From assembly GCA_046727175.1 (NCBI GenBank), contig JBKPCD010000055.1, positions 1-60,745 on the forward strand: 60,745 nt of DNA, given 5' to 3'. The notes under the pieces were generated by a model. The model was not told the origin of the DNA, did not search any database, and was given only the letters and a program-made list of their open reading frames with translations. The stretch comes from JBKPCD01 sp046727175. GTDB lineage: Bacteria > Acidobacteriota > Vicinamibacteria > Vicinamibacterales > 2-12-FULL-66-21. Made by a program: the position numbers and the translations under genes. Positions 48,178 to 55,932 of this stretch are shown here, piece by piece. How positions within the stretch are numbered: the stretch's first letter is position 1; every line of letters starts with the position of its first letter.

Positions 48178-49154
48178 GATTCCATCGCGAGCGAGATTGC
48201 CGCCCAACCGCCGTCGACCAGCTCGTGCGAGATACTTCGGTTGAATGCCTGCGCCACGTCGCTGACTTGTTCGGGTGCGAAGCCGCTCAGGATTAGAGTT
48301 CCTCCCAGCCGAACGAGTCGTTGCAGCGCGTCCGCGTGTTTCTGAATCACGGCAGCTGTCAGATTTGCGGTCACGACATCAGCTGGCTCGGCTTGGAACG
48401 ACGCCAAGTCAGCTTCGCGGATCTCCAGTGAAGCCGTGGCACCGTTGAGTGACGCGTTCTCTCGCGCGTTCGCGATCGCGTCGGCGTCGTAATCGACGCC
48501 GAGCACGCTTCGTGCGCCCAGTTTCCAGGCGGCGAGCGCGAGGACGCCCGATCCGGTGCCGACATCGATGACGCGCAGACCAGCGAGAGGAATCATCTGC
48601 AGGAGCTCCAGGCACAAGCGCGTGGTTGGATGATGGCCGGTGCCGAATCCCATGGAGGGAACGATGACGATAACGATGGGGGTCGGGCGCCGTGGACAGG
48701 GGGCCGGCTTCCAGGCGCGGAGGGTAGAACCAGCTCGCAGGTGCTTCGCAAGATCTTCCGGTCCCCGGTCCCCGGCCCCAGGTTCCCGGTCCCCGGTCCC
48801 CGGTCCCCGGCCCCCGGTCCCCAGTAGCCGATGCGCTTCCCACGGTGGCGCCACCACCACTCGGCCGACGCGGATCGATTTCAGCGACTCCTGACTGCGC
48901 TGCGCCCAGTTCTCATCGTCGACATCAATCGGTTCGATGCTGGTCAGGCGAGAGGAGAGATCTTCAGCGAGCGTTGTGGCCGCGCGATCGCGTTGCGGGA
49001 GTGTACAAAAAAAGACGCGCCAGCCGTCCGCGGACTCGTGTTCCTGAATTGCTGTCGGCTCGAGATCGTCAAGTGCCGCGTAGACGAGTTCTTCGAGATC
49101 GGCAGCGGTCTTGCCCGGCGAATAGCGCAGATCGAGAGCGGGGTACCTACCCAA
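48162..49154 (-). CDS. prmA: Ribosomal protein L11 methyltransferase PrmA with a repeat-encoded insertion
   Basis: PrmA methylates ribosomal protein L11. The TTG at 49154 gives GRYPALDLRYSPGKTAADLE, matching the family start, and overlaps the dnaJ stop by 8 bases. The catalytic domain is complete: MGFGTGHHPTTRLCLELLQ, VIDVGTGSGVLALAAWKLGA and VVTANLTAAVIQKHAD (NL-A loop). Between the N-terminal recognition domain and the methyltransferase domain (about residues 110-155) lies an extra stretch with a 7-residue repeat, GTGGRGP-GTGDREP-GAGDRGP, encoded by heptad DNA repeats. The product is about 330 residues against about 290 for typical PrmA. It ends the hrcA operon. Confidence 0.9.
   Translation of the reverse strand: MGRYPALDLRYSPGKTAADLEELVYAALDDLEPTAIQEHESADGWRVFFCTLPQRDRAATTLAEDLSSRLTSIEPIDVDDENWAQRSQESLKSIRVGRVVVAPPWEAHRLLGTGGRGPGTGDREPGAGDRGPEDLAKHLRAGSTLRAWKPAPCPRRPTPIVIVIVPSMGFGTGHHPTTRLCLELLQMIPLAGLRVIDVGTGSGVLALAAWKLGARSVLGVDYDADAIANARENASLNGATASLEIREADLASFQAEPADVVTANLTAAVIQKHADALQRLVRLGGTLILSGFAPEQVSDVAQAFNRSISHELVDGGWAAISLAMESAAKS
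48758..48827. repeat. ten heptad units (CCGGTCC) inside prmA
   Basis: CCGGTCC, CCGGTCC, CCGGCCC, CAGGTTC, then CCGGTCC three times, CCGGCCC, CCGGTCC and CCAGTAG: ten consecutive 7-base units without a register shift. Three units make 21 bases, so the protein shows a 7-residue repeat. No inverted partner exists nearby, unlike the intergenic arrays. Confidence 0.95.
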
Positions 49155-50304
49155 AGATATCTTTGACGCGCTCGAAGAACGGCTTGTCCGCCCCGTCGGC
49201 TCCTTCCAAGGAGGGCCTTTCGTCGTGCAGCGTCTTGGCGAGCTCTTCGATGAGGTGCTTCTGTTCCTTGGTGAGCTTCTTCGGTACGGACACGCGGGCG
49301 ATGACGTGCAGATCGCCATGCCCGCGACCTGATACGTTTGGCATCCCCTTGCCACGCACTCTGAAACGAGTGCCCGGCTGTGTCCCCGCCGGCACGTGAA
49401 GCTCCTCGTCACCGTTCAGCGTCGGGATCCTGACGGTCCCGCCGAGCGCCAGTGTCGGAAACGAAACCGGCAGCTCGCAGTAGAGATCGTCTCCTTCACG
49501 CTGGAAGAACGGGTGCTCCTGGACATGAACGACGACGTAGAGGTCGCCGGCGGGACCGCCGCTGCTGCCGTGTTCTCCTTCGCCCGTCAGGCGCAGACGC
49601 TGACTGGTTGAGATCCCGGCTGGAATCTTGACGGTGAGCTTGCGCTCGCGCCCGATCCGGCCGGCGCCGCGGCACGTCTGACATGGCTTGGCGATTGTCT
49701 TGCCGGTCCCGCGGCAGTTGGGGCAGGGGCGGGCAACGGTCAAAAACCCCTGCTGATACCGCAGTTGGCCGCTGCCGCGGCACTGCCCGCATGTCTCCGG
49801 GGACGTGCCTGGCGCAGCACCCGACCCACGGCACGTGTCGCACGCTTCCTCGCGCGGAATCTGGATCGCCGTCTCGGTGCCTAGCGCCGCTTCCTCGAAC
49901 GTGATCTCGAGATCGTAGCGGAGGTCGGCACCGCGCTGTGGTCCTCCCCGTCGACGACGACCGCCGAAGACGTCACCGAAACCAAAGACGTCGCCGAGGC
50001 CGGCGAAGATGTCGGAGAAGTCAGCGAAGATCGTCGGATCGAAACCAGGCGCTCCCGCGCCAACGCTGCTCACGCCGGCGTGCCCGAAGCGATCGTAGAG
50101 GCTTCGCTTTTCGCGGTCCGCGAGCACGGCGTAGGCTTCGGCCGCTTCCTTGAAGTGCTCCTCGGCCTGCTTGTCACCCGGATTGCGATCAGGGTGATAT
50201 TTCATCGCGAGTTTGCGATACGCCGTCTTGATCTGGCCGTCAGTGGCCTGTCGGTCCACACCCAGAACCTCGTAGTAGTCACGCTTGCTCACGCCGGTCC
50301 TCAC
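49147..50304 (-). CDS. dnaJ: Chaperone protein DnaJ
   Basis: DnaJ delivers clients to DnaK and stimulates its ATPase. The 385-residue product has the J domain (DYYEVLGVDRQATDGQIKTA, with HPD in KYHPDRNPG). A Gly/Phe-rich region and four CxxCxGxG zinc modules (CDTCRGSG, CGQCRGSG, CPNCRGTG, CQTCRGAG) follow, then the two-part C-terminal client-binding domain. It starts at GTG 50304 in a 4-base overlap with grpE; GTG 50292, four codons later, is also possible. dnaK is not in the window. Confidence 0.97.
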   Translation of the reverse strand: MRTGVSKRDYYEVLGVDRQATDGQIKTAYRKLAMKYHPDRNPGDKQAEEHFKEAAEAYAVLADREKRSLYDRFGHAGVSSVGAGAPGFDPTIFADFSDIFAGLGDVFGFGDVFGGRRRRGGPQRGADLRYDLEITFEEAALGTETAIQIPREEACDTCRGSGAAPGTSPETCGQCRGSGQLRYQQGFLTVARPCPNCRGTGKTIAKPCQTCRGAGRIGRERKLTVKIPAGISTSQRLRLTGEGEHGSSGGPAGDLYVVVHVQEHPFFQREGDDLYCELPVSFPTLALGGTVRIPTLNGDEELHVPAGTQPGTRFRVRGKGMPNVSGRGHGDLHVIARVSVPKKLTKEQKHLIEELAKTLHDERPSLEGADGADKPFFERVKDIFG

Positions 50305-50861
50305 TGCTGCCCCTTTGCGACCTTGACCATCGAAGGCCGGAGGAGCCGATCGCCCAGCATGTAGCCACGCCGAAACTCCTCGATGATTTCCCCTTCGCGG
50401 AGGCCTTCCGCCGGCTCGTGGGCGACGGCCTGATGATAATAGGGATCGAATTCAGTGCCGAGCGCTTCGATCGGGCGTACGCCGCGCTTGCGCAACGCTT
50501 CCGTGAGCTGACGATGAATCAGCTCGACACCGCGCCGGTACGGTTCAGCTCCGTCGGGCGTCTCCGCCTTCAGCGCGCGCTCGAGATCGTCGACCAGCGG
50601 CAGCAGCTCCTGAATCAAATCCGCAGCCGCTGCTTCGGTCAGGTTCAACCGTTCCCGCTCGGTGCGCTTGCGGTAGTTGTCGAACTCCGCCGTTTTACGC
50701 AGGAGCAGATCGTAGTAGCGATCGCGCTCGCCTCGCAGCTCTTCGACTGACTGGGTCTGGGGCTGGTCTTCTGTTCCAACAGCGCTCGATGTACTCGATG
50801 GCGAGGAGGTTGTCGACTCGGATGCCGTTTCCGCTTCAGGCTGATCTTGAATATTGTCCAT
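50301..50861 (-). CDS. grpE: Nucleotide exchange factor GrpE
   Basis: GrpE releases ADP from DnaK. The 186-residue product has an acidic Ser/Thr-rich N-terminal part and a long helix (ELRGERDRYYDLLLRKTAEF, DNYRKRTERER). The beta-wing domain with GAEPYRRGVELIHRQLTEAL and the family end GEIIEEFRRGYMLGDRLLRPSMVKVAKG complete it. It lies between hrcA and dnaJ as in many bacteria. The 108-base spacer to hrcA holds nothing recognisable. Confidence 0.95.
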   Translation of the reverse strand: MDNIQDQPEAETASESTTSSPSSTSSAVGTEDQPQTQSVEELRGERDRYYDLLLRKTAEFDNYRKRTERERLNLTEAAAADLIQELLPLVDDLERALKAETPDGAEPYRRGVELIHRQLTEALRKRGVRPIEALGTEFDPYYHQAVAHEPAEGLREGEIIEEFRRGYMLGDRLLRPSMVKVAKGQQ

Positions 50862-50969
50862 GATTAGAACGTGAATCTCCTTATGTCCGAGTGAGGCACG
50901 AGGAGTACCAGCCCGGTGGAATGCCTTTCGTTCGGCGAACCGGTGTCGCGAGCGCTGAAAGTGAGGGGC

Positions 50970-52022
50970 TCACGACTTCGAATTCACCATGTTGCTGACG
51001 GCCCTCGAGAGGCTCTCGACGGCGTTGATCGCGCGCGAGTATCGCATCCGTGTCGGTCCAAGCACACCGACGGCGCCCGTCGCGTGCCGGTCGGAATAGG
51101 TCGACACGAGCAGGCTGAAGCGCTGCAGGTCGGGGCTCTGGTGTTCCGATCCAATGACGATCGTCAGGCCGTCGCTGTTCATATAATCGTCGAGCAGGCG
51201 AACGAGCCGGCTTTTCTCCTCGATCATCTGCAAAAGCGTTCGCAGTGTCTCGAGCGTCAGATCGGGATCATCGCCGCCGACTTCGTCGAGCAGCAACGAG
51301 GTGCCTTGCACGAACAGCAGCGGTGTCGACTCGATGCTTTCCAGGGTGGCGTCCGCCAATCGAAGTGCACGAGCCATCAGTGCGTCGTACAGCGTGCGCT
51401 CCTCGTGTAGCCGGTCGAGCACCGCCTGCCGGACCTCAACGAGCGTTTGGCCCCTGAACTCACTGTTCAGATAATTCGCTGCCTGCTGCAGTTCGACGGG
51501 CCCGTGATCGTCACTCGGTTCGATGACCCTGTGCGAGATCTGTCCGCCAGTCGTGACGATCACGACCAGCACCTTCCCGCCGTCCAACGGCACGAACTGG
51601 AGGTGCTCCAACGCTGCCGTGTCGACGGCCGGGACGACCACGAAGCCGACCTGATGCGACGCTCGCGAGAGCTCATGCGATACCTGCTCGAACAGATCCT
51701 CCACGCCAATCGAGCGCCGGAGCCGAAGGCGCGCTTCGAGCTGTGGCGTGGGACGAAGGGACCGCCGGTCTGCCAGGAGGCCGTCGACGTAAATCCGGTA
51801 CCCGCGATCCGTCGGCACGCGGCCGGCCGACGTGTGCGGCTGGCGAACGTAGCCTTGTTCCTCGAGTCGAGCCATGACATTTCGGAGTGTCGCCGATGAC
51901 ACACCGAACCCCCGTTCAGCCAGCCACAGGGAAGAGACGGGGTCTCCCTGCTCGATGTACGCCTGAACGACAACCGCAAGGATCCGTCTATCTCGTTCGG
52001 GCAGCTCAGGATGGCTCACCAT
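50970..52022 (-). CDS. hrcA: Heat-inducible transcription repressor HrcA
   Basis: HrcA represses class I heat-shock genes by binding CIRCE. The 350-residue product starts at the ATG at 52022. A longer frame from 52034 would start inside the CIRCE element and is rejected. It has the winged-helix N-terminus (LPERDRRILAVVVQAYIEQG, VSSATLRNVMARLEEQGYVR, QPHTSAGRVPTDRGYRIYVD) and the GAF-like C-terminal part (VLVVIVTTGGQISHRVIE, VIGSEHQSPDLQRFSLLVS, GVLGPTRMRYSRAINAVE). The operon hrcA-grpE-dnaJ-prmA is autoregulated by the CIRCE in front of it. Confidence 0.97.
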   Translation of the reverse strand: MVSHPELPERDRRILAVVVQAYIEQGDPVSSLWLAERGFGVSSATLRNVMARLEEQGYVRQPHTSAGRVPTDRGYRIYVDGLLADRRSLRPTPQLEARLRLRRSIGVEDLFEQVSHELSRASHQVGFVVVPAVDTAALEHLQFVPLDGGKVLVVIVTTGGQISHRVIEPSDDHGPVELQQAANYLNSEFRGQTLVEVRQAVLDRLHEERTLYDALMARALRLADATLESIESTPLLFVQGTSLLLDEVGGDDPDLTLETLRTLLQMIEEKSRLVRLLDDYMNSDGLTIVIGSEHQSPDLQRFSLLVSTYSDRHATGAVGVLGPTRMRYSRAINAVESLSRAVSNMVNSKS

Positions 52023-52027
52023 ACCGG

Positions 52028-52054
52028 TTAGCACTCACGGTCGGGGACTGCTAA
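52028..52054. promoter_or_regulatory. CIRCE operator of the hrcA operon
   Basis: TTAGCACTC-N9-GACTGCTAA matches the CIRCE consensus (TTAGCACTC-N9-GAGTGCTAA) at 17 of 18 positions. It sits between the -10 element and the hrcA ATG (6 bases from the ATG), so bound HrcA would block transcription. Confidence 0.95.
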
Positions 52055-52056
52055 CG

Positions 52057-52085
52057 ATTATACGAGAATCACGCCTCAGCGTGAA
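52057..52085 (-). promoter_or_regulatory. sigma-70-type promoter of hrcA-grpE-dnaJ-prmA
   Basis: On the minus strand TATAAT (plus 52057-52062) is preceded by a 17-base spacer and TTCACG (plus 52080-52085; 4 of 6 matches to TTGACA). The transcription start would fall inside the CIRCE element, consistent with HrcA control. Confidence 0.75.
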
Positions 52086-52166
52086 ATTCTGCCGGGGTCG
52101 AGGGCGATCGCCGATCGGTGTTTCGGCGGCTGTGCCGCGGCCGTCTAGTCAACTGATCGAGCGAGT

Positions 52167-52251
52167 GGACATCCACGGGACAGCCACCGGTGCCAGCCAG
52201 CCGTGCCAGCCATTCGTGGCTGTCCCCTTTGGAAGTCCCGATTGGATGTCC
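52167..52251. repeat. nested inverted repeats downstream of the amidohydrolase gene
   Basis: GGACATCC (52167-52174) pairs with GGATGTCC (52244-52251). Within it GGGACAGCCAC (52177-52187) pairs perfectly with GTGGCTGTCCC (52216-52226). The centre contains GTGCCAGCC twice. The 52086-52277 spacer contains nothing else recognisable. It lies between the divergent hrcA promoter and the 3' end of the amidohydrolase gene. Confidence 0.8.
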
Positions 52252-52277
52252 CCAGGAGATGGTCGGCGGCGGCGACC

Positions 52278-53606
52278 CTAGCGGAGGTCCGCCCGCGCTG
52301 CGAGCTCATCCGCAGCGACCCGCGCCGACCTGACGATCTCCGTCATGTCGGCGCCGATGAGCTGGAAGTCGCGCACCAGAATCTCGCCATCGACCATCGT
52401 CAGCCGGACGTCGGATCCCCGAGTAGCGTAGACGAGTGTGGACCATGGATCACGGTCGGTCTGGAGGTGCGGACGATTGCGGTCCACGACGATCAAGTCG
52501 GCGCGCTTGCCGGGCTCGATCGAGCCGACTTCGTTTTCGAGTCCCAGCGTGCGCGCACCGTCGCGGGTCGCCATCCACAGCACGTCGCGGGCGGGCAACG
52601 ATCCAGGTCCCCGCGAGATCGACTGCAGCGTGGCCGCGAGACGCATCTCGTCGAACATGTCGAGCCGGTTGTTGCACGCCGCGCCGTCGGCGCCGAGCGA
52701 CACGCAGATCCCTCGAGCGCGCAGGTCGACAACCGGTGCGATGCCGGACCCGAGTTTCAGATTCGATCCGGGGCAGTGCATGATCTTGACCCCGCGATCC
52801 GCGGCCAGTTGCTGCTCGCTTTCGGTGAGCCAGACGCAGTGCGCCGCGCAGAGCTGCCTCGTTGCAAGACCTGTAGCCGCGAGGTACTCCAGATTCGAAT
52901 GACCGCCCGAGATTCGCCGCACGAGCTCCACTTCGTCTTTCGACTCGGAGGCATGCGTGTGGACGAGCACACTCTCGCGCGACGAAAGCGACCCCACGGC
53001 TTCGAGCAGCTCGCGTGAACACGAGAGGGCAAATCGCGGCGCGAAGGCCGCACGCAGTCTGCCGTTTGCCGCCCCGTCCCAGCGCTTCCTGAGCGCGACG
53101 CTCTCGTCGATCGACCTGGTCGTCTGTTCAAGCAGGCGCTTCGGGACTTGATTATCGGAGTCCATCATGCACTTGCCGACCGTCGCGCGCAGGCCGGTGT
53201 CCGCGAGGGCCTCGAACACCGTGTCGGTGTCATGGACCGTCTCCATCGTCAGCGCCGTCGTTGTGCCCGAGAGAAGGAGCTCGGAAGCGGCCAATCTCGT
53301 GGCGGCACGAAGCGTCGCGGGTGAGTGCGCCGCTTCGAGCGGCCAGACGCGCCGGCGCAGCCAGTCGAGCAGCGGCATGTCGTCAGCGAACCCTCGGAAG
53401 AGCGTCTGGCACAGATGAATGTGCGTCTGAACGAACCCCGGCAGCAGATACCCGCCCGCTGCATCGACGGTGACGTCGCAGCGATCCGCCGGTTCCGCCC
53501 CGACGGAGACAATCCTGCCGTCCCGAACGACGACCGCGCCTCCGACGACGTCGAGCCGATCGTTCATCGTGAGAATCGTCGCGTTTCGAATCAACGTGGT
53601 CGGCAT
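52278..53606 (-). CDS. Amidohydrolase, methylthioadenosine/S-adenosylhomocysteine or guanine deaminase type
   Basis: A 442-residue metal-dependent deaminase of the TRZ/ATZ family. Metal ligands and catalytic residues are in order: PGFVQTHIHLCQTLFRG (HxH), VHTHASESKDEVELV, AAHCVWLTESEQQ and SLGADGAACNNRLDMFDEM. The N-terminal beta-sandwich (RNATILTMNDRLDVVGGAVV) and the ending GSIEPGKRADLIVVD are typical. The NNRLDMFDEMR wording is like MtaD or deoxyadenosine deaminase; a guanine-type substrate would fit the xdhC gene just downstream. The substrate is not settled. It is distinct from mqnX at 13449. Confidence 0.87.
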   Translation of the reverse strand: MPTTLIRNATILTMNDRLDVVGGAVVVRDGRIVSVGAEPADRCDVTVDAAGGYLLPGFVQTHIHLCQTLFRGFADDMPLLDWLRRRVWPLEAAHSPATLRAATRLAASELLLSGTTTALTMETVHDTDTVFEALADTGLRATVGKCMMDSDNQVPKRLLEQTTRSIDESVALRKRWDGAANGRLRAAFAPRFALSCSRELLEAVGSLSSRESVLVHTHASESKDEVELVRRISGGHSNLEYLAATGLATRQLCAAHCVWLTESEQQLAADRGVKIMHCPGSNLKLGSGIAPVVDLRARGICVSLGADGAACNNRLDMFDEMRLAATLQSISRGPGSLPARDVLWMATRDGARTLGLENEVGSIEPGKRADLIVVDRNRPHLQTDRDPWSTLVYATRGSDVRLTMVDGEILVRDFQLIGADMTEIVRSARVAADELAARADLR

Positions 53607-53664
53607 GAGTAACGGGAGAGTCCTTTACGAGACTGTCCCCTTCAGGAGCGCGTTCCCCGTAGCG

Positions 53665-53684
53665 GGATGCTGAAAAACGCATCC
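53665..53684. other. CTGAAAAA-loop hairpin, copy A
   Basis: GGATGC and GCATCC enclose TGAAAAAC. It is nearly identical to the minus-strand reading of the hairpin at 45201-45224 and shares the CTGAAAAA loop with the one at 53756. It lies just upstream of the amidohydrolase start. Confidence 0.65.
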
Positions 53685-53686
53685 TG

Positions 53687-53757
53687 AATGGAACATGGAA
53701 GATGGGAAATGGGAAAACCCCAACACTTTGCCATCTCCCATTTTCCATTTCCCATCA
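53687..53757. repeat. heptad array with inverted partner (ATGGGAA / CCATTTC)
   Basis: ATGGAAC, ATGGAAG, ATGGGAA, ATGGGAA in 7-base register face CCATCTC, CCATTTT, CCATTTC, CCATCAG after a short loop (ACCCCAACACTTTG). The arms are complementary. It lies between xdhC and the amidohydrolase gene. Confidence 0.92.
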
Positions 53758-53780
53758 GGCCGTCTTTTTTCAGCGGCCTG
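53756..53780. terminator. CTGAAAAA-loop hairpin, copy B, after the array
   Basis: CAGGCCG pairs with CGGCCTG across TCTTTTTTCAG. Read on the minus strand the loop is CTGAAAAAAGA. It could end the xdhC transcript, or together with copy A it belongs to a small hairpin family; both uses are possible. Confidence 0.5.
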
Positions 53781-53827
53781 GTAGGGCGCTCGAGGAGACT
53801 GTCCACCCGCGGAAAGGGCGACCGGAA

Positions 53828-54610
53828 TCAGGCGCTCTCGGCCTGCGTCTTGGGTTTCAGCTTGTGCTTGGAGAACGACATCGACAGGGCGCTCGTGTCG
53901 GCGCCGCGGTGGACTGCAATCAGCTGCGCGACGATGCTGACGGCGATTTCGGCCGGCGTGACGGCGCCGATGGCGAGGCCAATGGGAGCGCACACGCGCT
54001 GCAGGCACTCGACGGGCATCCCTTCCGCGATGAGCGCATCGCCAATGCGTGCGACCTTGGCGCGGCTGCCGATGAGACCGAGGTACCGCAGATCGCGTGC
54101 CGCGAGCGCACGCATCGCCTCGAGATCGTTCTGGTGACCGCGCGTCACGATGACCACGTACGCTGACGCAGGAAGGGCCGCCCGATGCAGCCACTCCGAG
54201 AGGTTGTCGACGACGACTTCTTCAGCTTGCGGGAAACGATCGCGGCTTGCAAACTTCTCACGGTCGTCAATGACGTGGATATGGAATCCCGCATCGGCCG
54301 CGACGCGGGCGACGTGCCAGCCGACGTGGCCGGCGCCGATGATATAGAGGTGGGGCGCCGGCAACAAGGGATCGATGTGGACGTCCATCTGTCCGCCGCA
54401 GACCAAACCGTTCTCCTGAGCGAAGTCGTCGTTGAGCTCGTAGTGCAGGACCGTCGTGCGCCCCGACGTGATCGCCTCGCGGGCCTTCCAGAACGCGTCG
54501 TTCTCGTAGCAGCCGCCGCCAATCGTGCCGACCGTCCGGCCGTCGGCAAAGACGAGCATCTTCGCACCGGCGCGCTGCGGCGTCGAGCCGTTTGCGCGGA
54601 TCACCGTCAC
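53828..54610 (-). CDS. xdhC: XdhC-family molybdenum cofactor chaperone
   Basis: XdhC binds molybdenum cofactor and delivers it to xanthine dehydrogenase-type enzymes. The 260-residue frame shows the XdhC N-terminal line ANGSTPQRAGAKMLVFADGR, GTIGGGCYENDAFWKA and HYELNDDFAQENGLVCGGQM. The C-terminal Rossmann domain (LYIIGAGHVGWHVARVAADA, LRYLGLIGSRAKVARIGDAL, PAEIAVSIVAQLIAVHRG) follows. The given start is GTG 54610, but family conservation continues upstream in frame (DVLSAAADALKRGEAVAL). The true start may be a CTG at 54673 overlapping the PpiC stop (CTGA). No molybdenum hydroxylase subunit genes are in the window; the neighbouring amidohydrolase suggests purine catabolism. Confidence 0.85.
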   Translation of the reverse strand: MTVIRANGSTPQRAGAKMLVFADGRTVGTIGGGCYENDAFWKAREAITSGRTTVLHYELNDDFAQENGLVCGGQMDVHIDPLLPAPHLYIIGAGHVGWHVARVAADAGFHIHVIDDREKFASRDRFPQAEEVVVDNLSEWLHRAALPASAYVVIVTRGHQNDLEAMRALAARDLRYLGLIGSRAKVARIGDALIAEGMPVECLQRVCAPIGLAIGAVTPAEIAVSIVAQLIAVHRGADTSALSMSFSKHKLKPKTQAESA

Positions 54611-54669
54611 CAGCGCGACCGCTTCCCCGCGCTTCAGTGCATCCGCGGCGGCAGAGAGAACATCCTCGT

Positions 54670-55806
54670 TCAGACCAGGACCTCGATCTTCGATTTCTGC
54701 CGGAGCGCGGCAATGAAGGCCTGCGTGCGCTCCTGTTTCTTCTGGTTCTGAAGAAGCCCCTTCAGCTGCTCCTTCACCTGCTCGAGCGGCACCGTCGCCT
54801 CCGGCTTGCGGTCGGTGACCTTGATAATGTGATACCCGAACTGCGTCGTGACGACATCGCTGATTTCGCCGGGCTTGAGCGTGAACGCAACCTGCGAGAA
54901 CTGCGGCACCATCCGCTCGCGCGTGAAGTAGTTCAGGTCGCCGCCCTGTTTTGCGCTTCCCTCGTCCTGCGAGCGAGCCTGCGCGAGCTTCGCGAAGTCC
55001 TCACCCGCTCTTGCTTGCTTCAGTATCGCGTCGACCTCTGCACGTGCCTTGGCCCTGGTCGGTTCGTCTGCTTTCGGGTCGACCTTGATCAGGATGTGGC
55101 TCGCGCGAACGGTTTCCGGCTGTTGAAACTTCTCTGGATTCTTTTCGTAGAACTCCTGCGCCTCCTGATCGGTGACGGCTGGGACGCTCGAGAGCTCGCC
55201 CTGAACCATCTTGTCGATGAGGAGGTTGGACTGCGTGTCCTTGCGAAGCCGCTCGAGTGACATCGAGCGATCGGTGAGTGCCTTCTTGAACGCGTCCTCG
55301 GTGGGAAACGTCTTCCGCAGCTGCTCCATCCGTTGTTCCAGTTCCGAATCGGTAACGGCCAGGTGTCGGGCATTGGCTTCCTGAAGGAGCATCGTGAACG
55401 TGATGAGCTGTTCCAGCGCCGCTCGATAGACTTCATCGCGACGCTCTGCAGGAATGGGACGACCCGCGACGGCTTCTGCGTTGCGGATGATCGCGTCGAG
55501 ATCCGCCTTCCTGACCTCCTCACCGTTCACGCGCGCGAGAACATCAGGCAGCTCCGCGGGCATGGGTTTTGGTTTCGCCGCCGGCGGTTGGGATGGAGGC
55601 GTCGTCTGTCCTGCGGACGTCGGCGCCGGCGCTGCAGGCGTCTGCGGCGACTGAGTTTGGGCCGGCGGCGCTTGTCGCGTGGCCGGCTTCTGTCCCGCAG
55701 GCGTCTGGGTAGCCGCAATGGCGGTCGGAATCGGGTCCGCCGGCTTCCGACATGCACCGAACGCGAGGAGCACCAGAGCAAAGAGCGCGAGAGATCGTTT
55801 CACCAT
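54670..55806 (-). CDS. PpiC-type peptidyl-prolyl isomerase lipoprotein (SurA/PrsA-like foldase)
   Basis: A 378-residue lipoprotein. The signal sequence ends in LLAFGACRKP (lipobox Cys about 19), then a Pro/Thr/Gln-rich linker of about 70 residues. A SurA-like helical domain (LARVNGEEVRKADLDAIIRN, LEQLITFTMLLQEANARHLA) precedes a complete parvulin domain (RASHILIKVDPKADEPTRAK, ARSQDEGSAKQGGDLNYFTR, QFGYHIIKVTDRKPEATV). It folds proteins in the periplasm, probably outer-membrane proteins in concert with Skp and BamA. It is coupled to xdhC downstream. The 126-base spacer to the PBP gene shows nothing recognisable. Confidence 0.92.
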   Translation of the reverse strand: MVKRSLALFALVLLAFGACRKPADPIPTAIAATQTPAGQKPATRQAPPAQTQSPQTPAAPAPTSAGQTTPPSQPPAAKPKPMPAELPDVLARVNGEEVRKADLDAIIRNAEAVAGRPIPAERRDEVYRAALEQLITFTMLLQEANARHLAVTDSELEQRMEQLRKTFPTEDAFKKALTDRSMSLERLRKDTQSNLLIDKMVQGELSSVPAVTDQEAQEFYEKNPEKFQQPETVRASHILIKVDPKADEPTRAKARAEVDAILKQARAGEDFAKLAQARSQDEGSAKQGGDLNYFTRERMVPQFSQVAFTLKPGEISDVVTTQFGYHIIKVTDRKPEATVPLEQVKEQLKGLLQNQKKQERTQAFIAALRQKSKIEVLV

Positions 55807-55932
55807 GTCCTGAGCTCGTGCACCGTTTGAGCCGAATCTTGATCTTACCGCGAATTCCGCCTCTTCTCGGTCACAGACTCGTCACCACGGAGCGCGGGCG
55901 GCGGCTCGCCGACTGACCCGCGTCGATACGCA

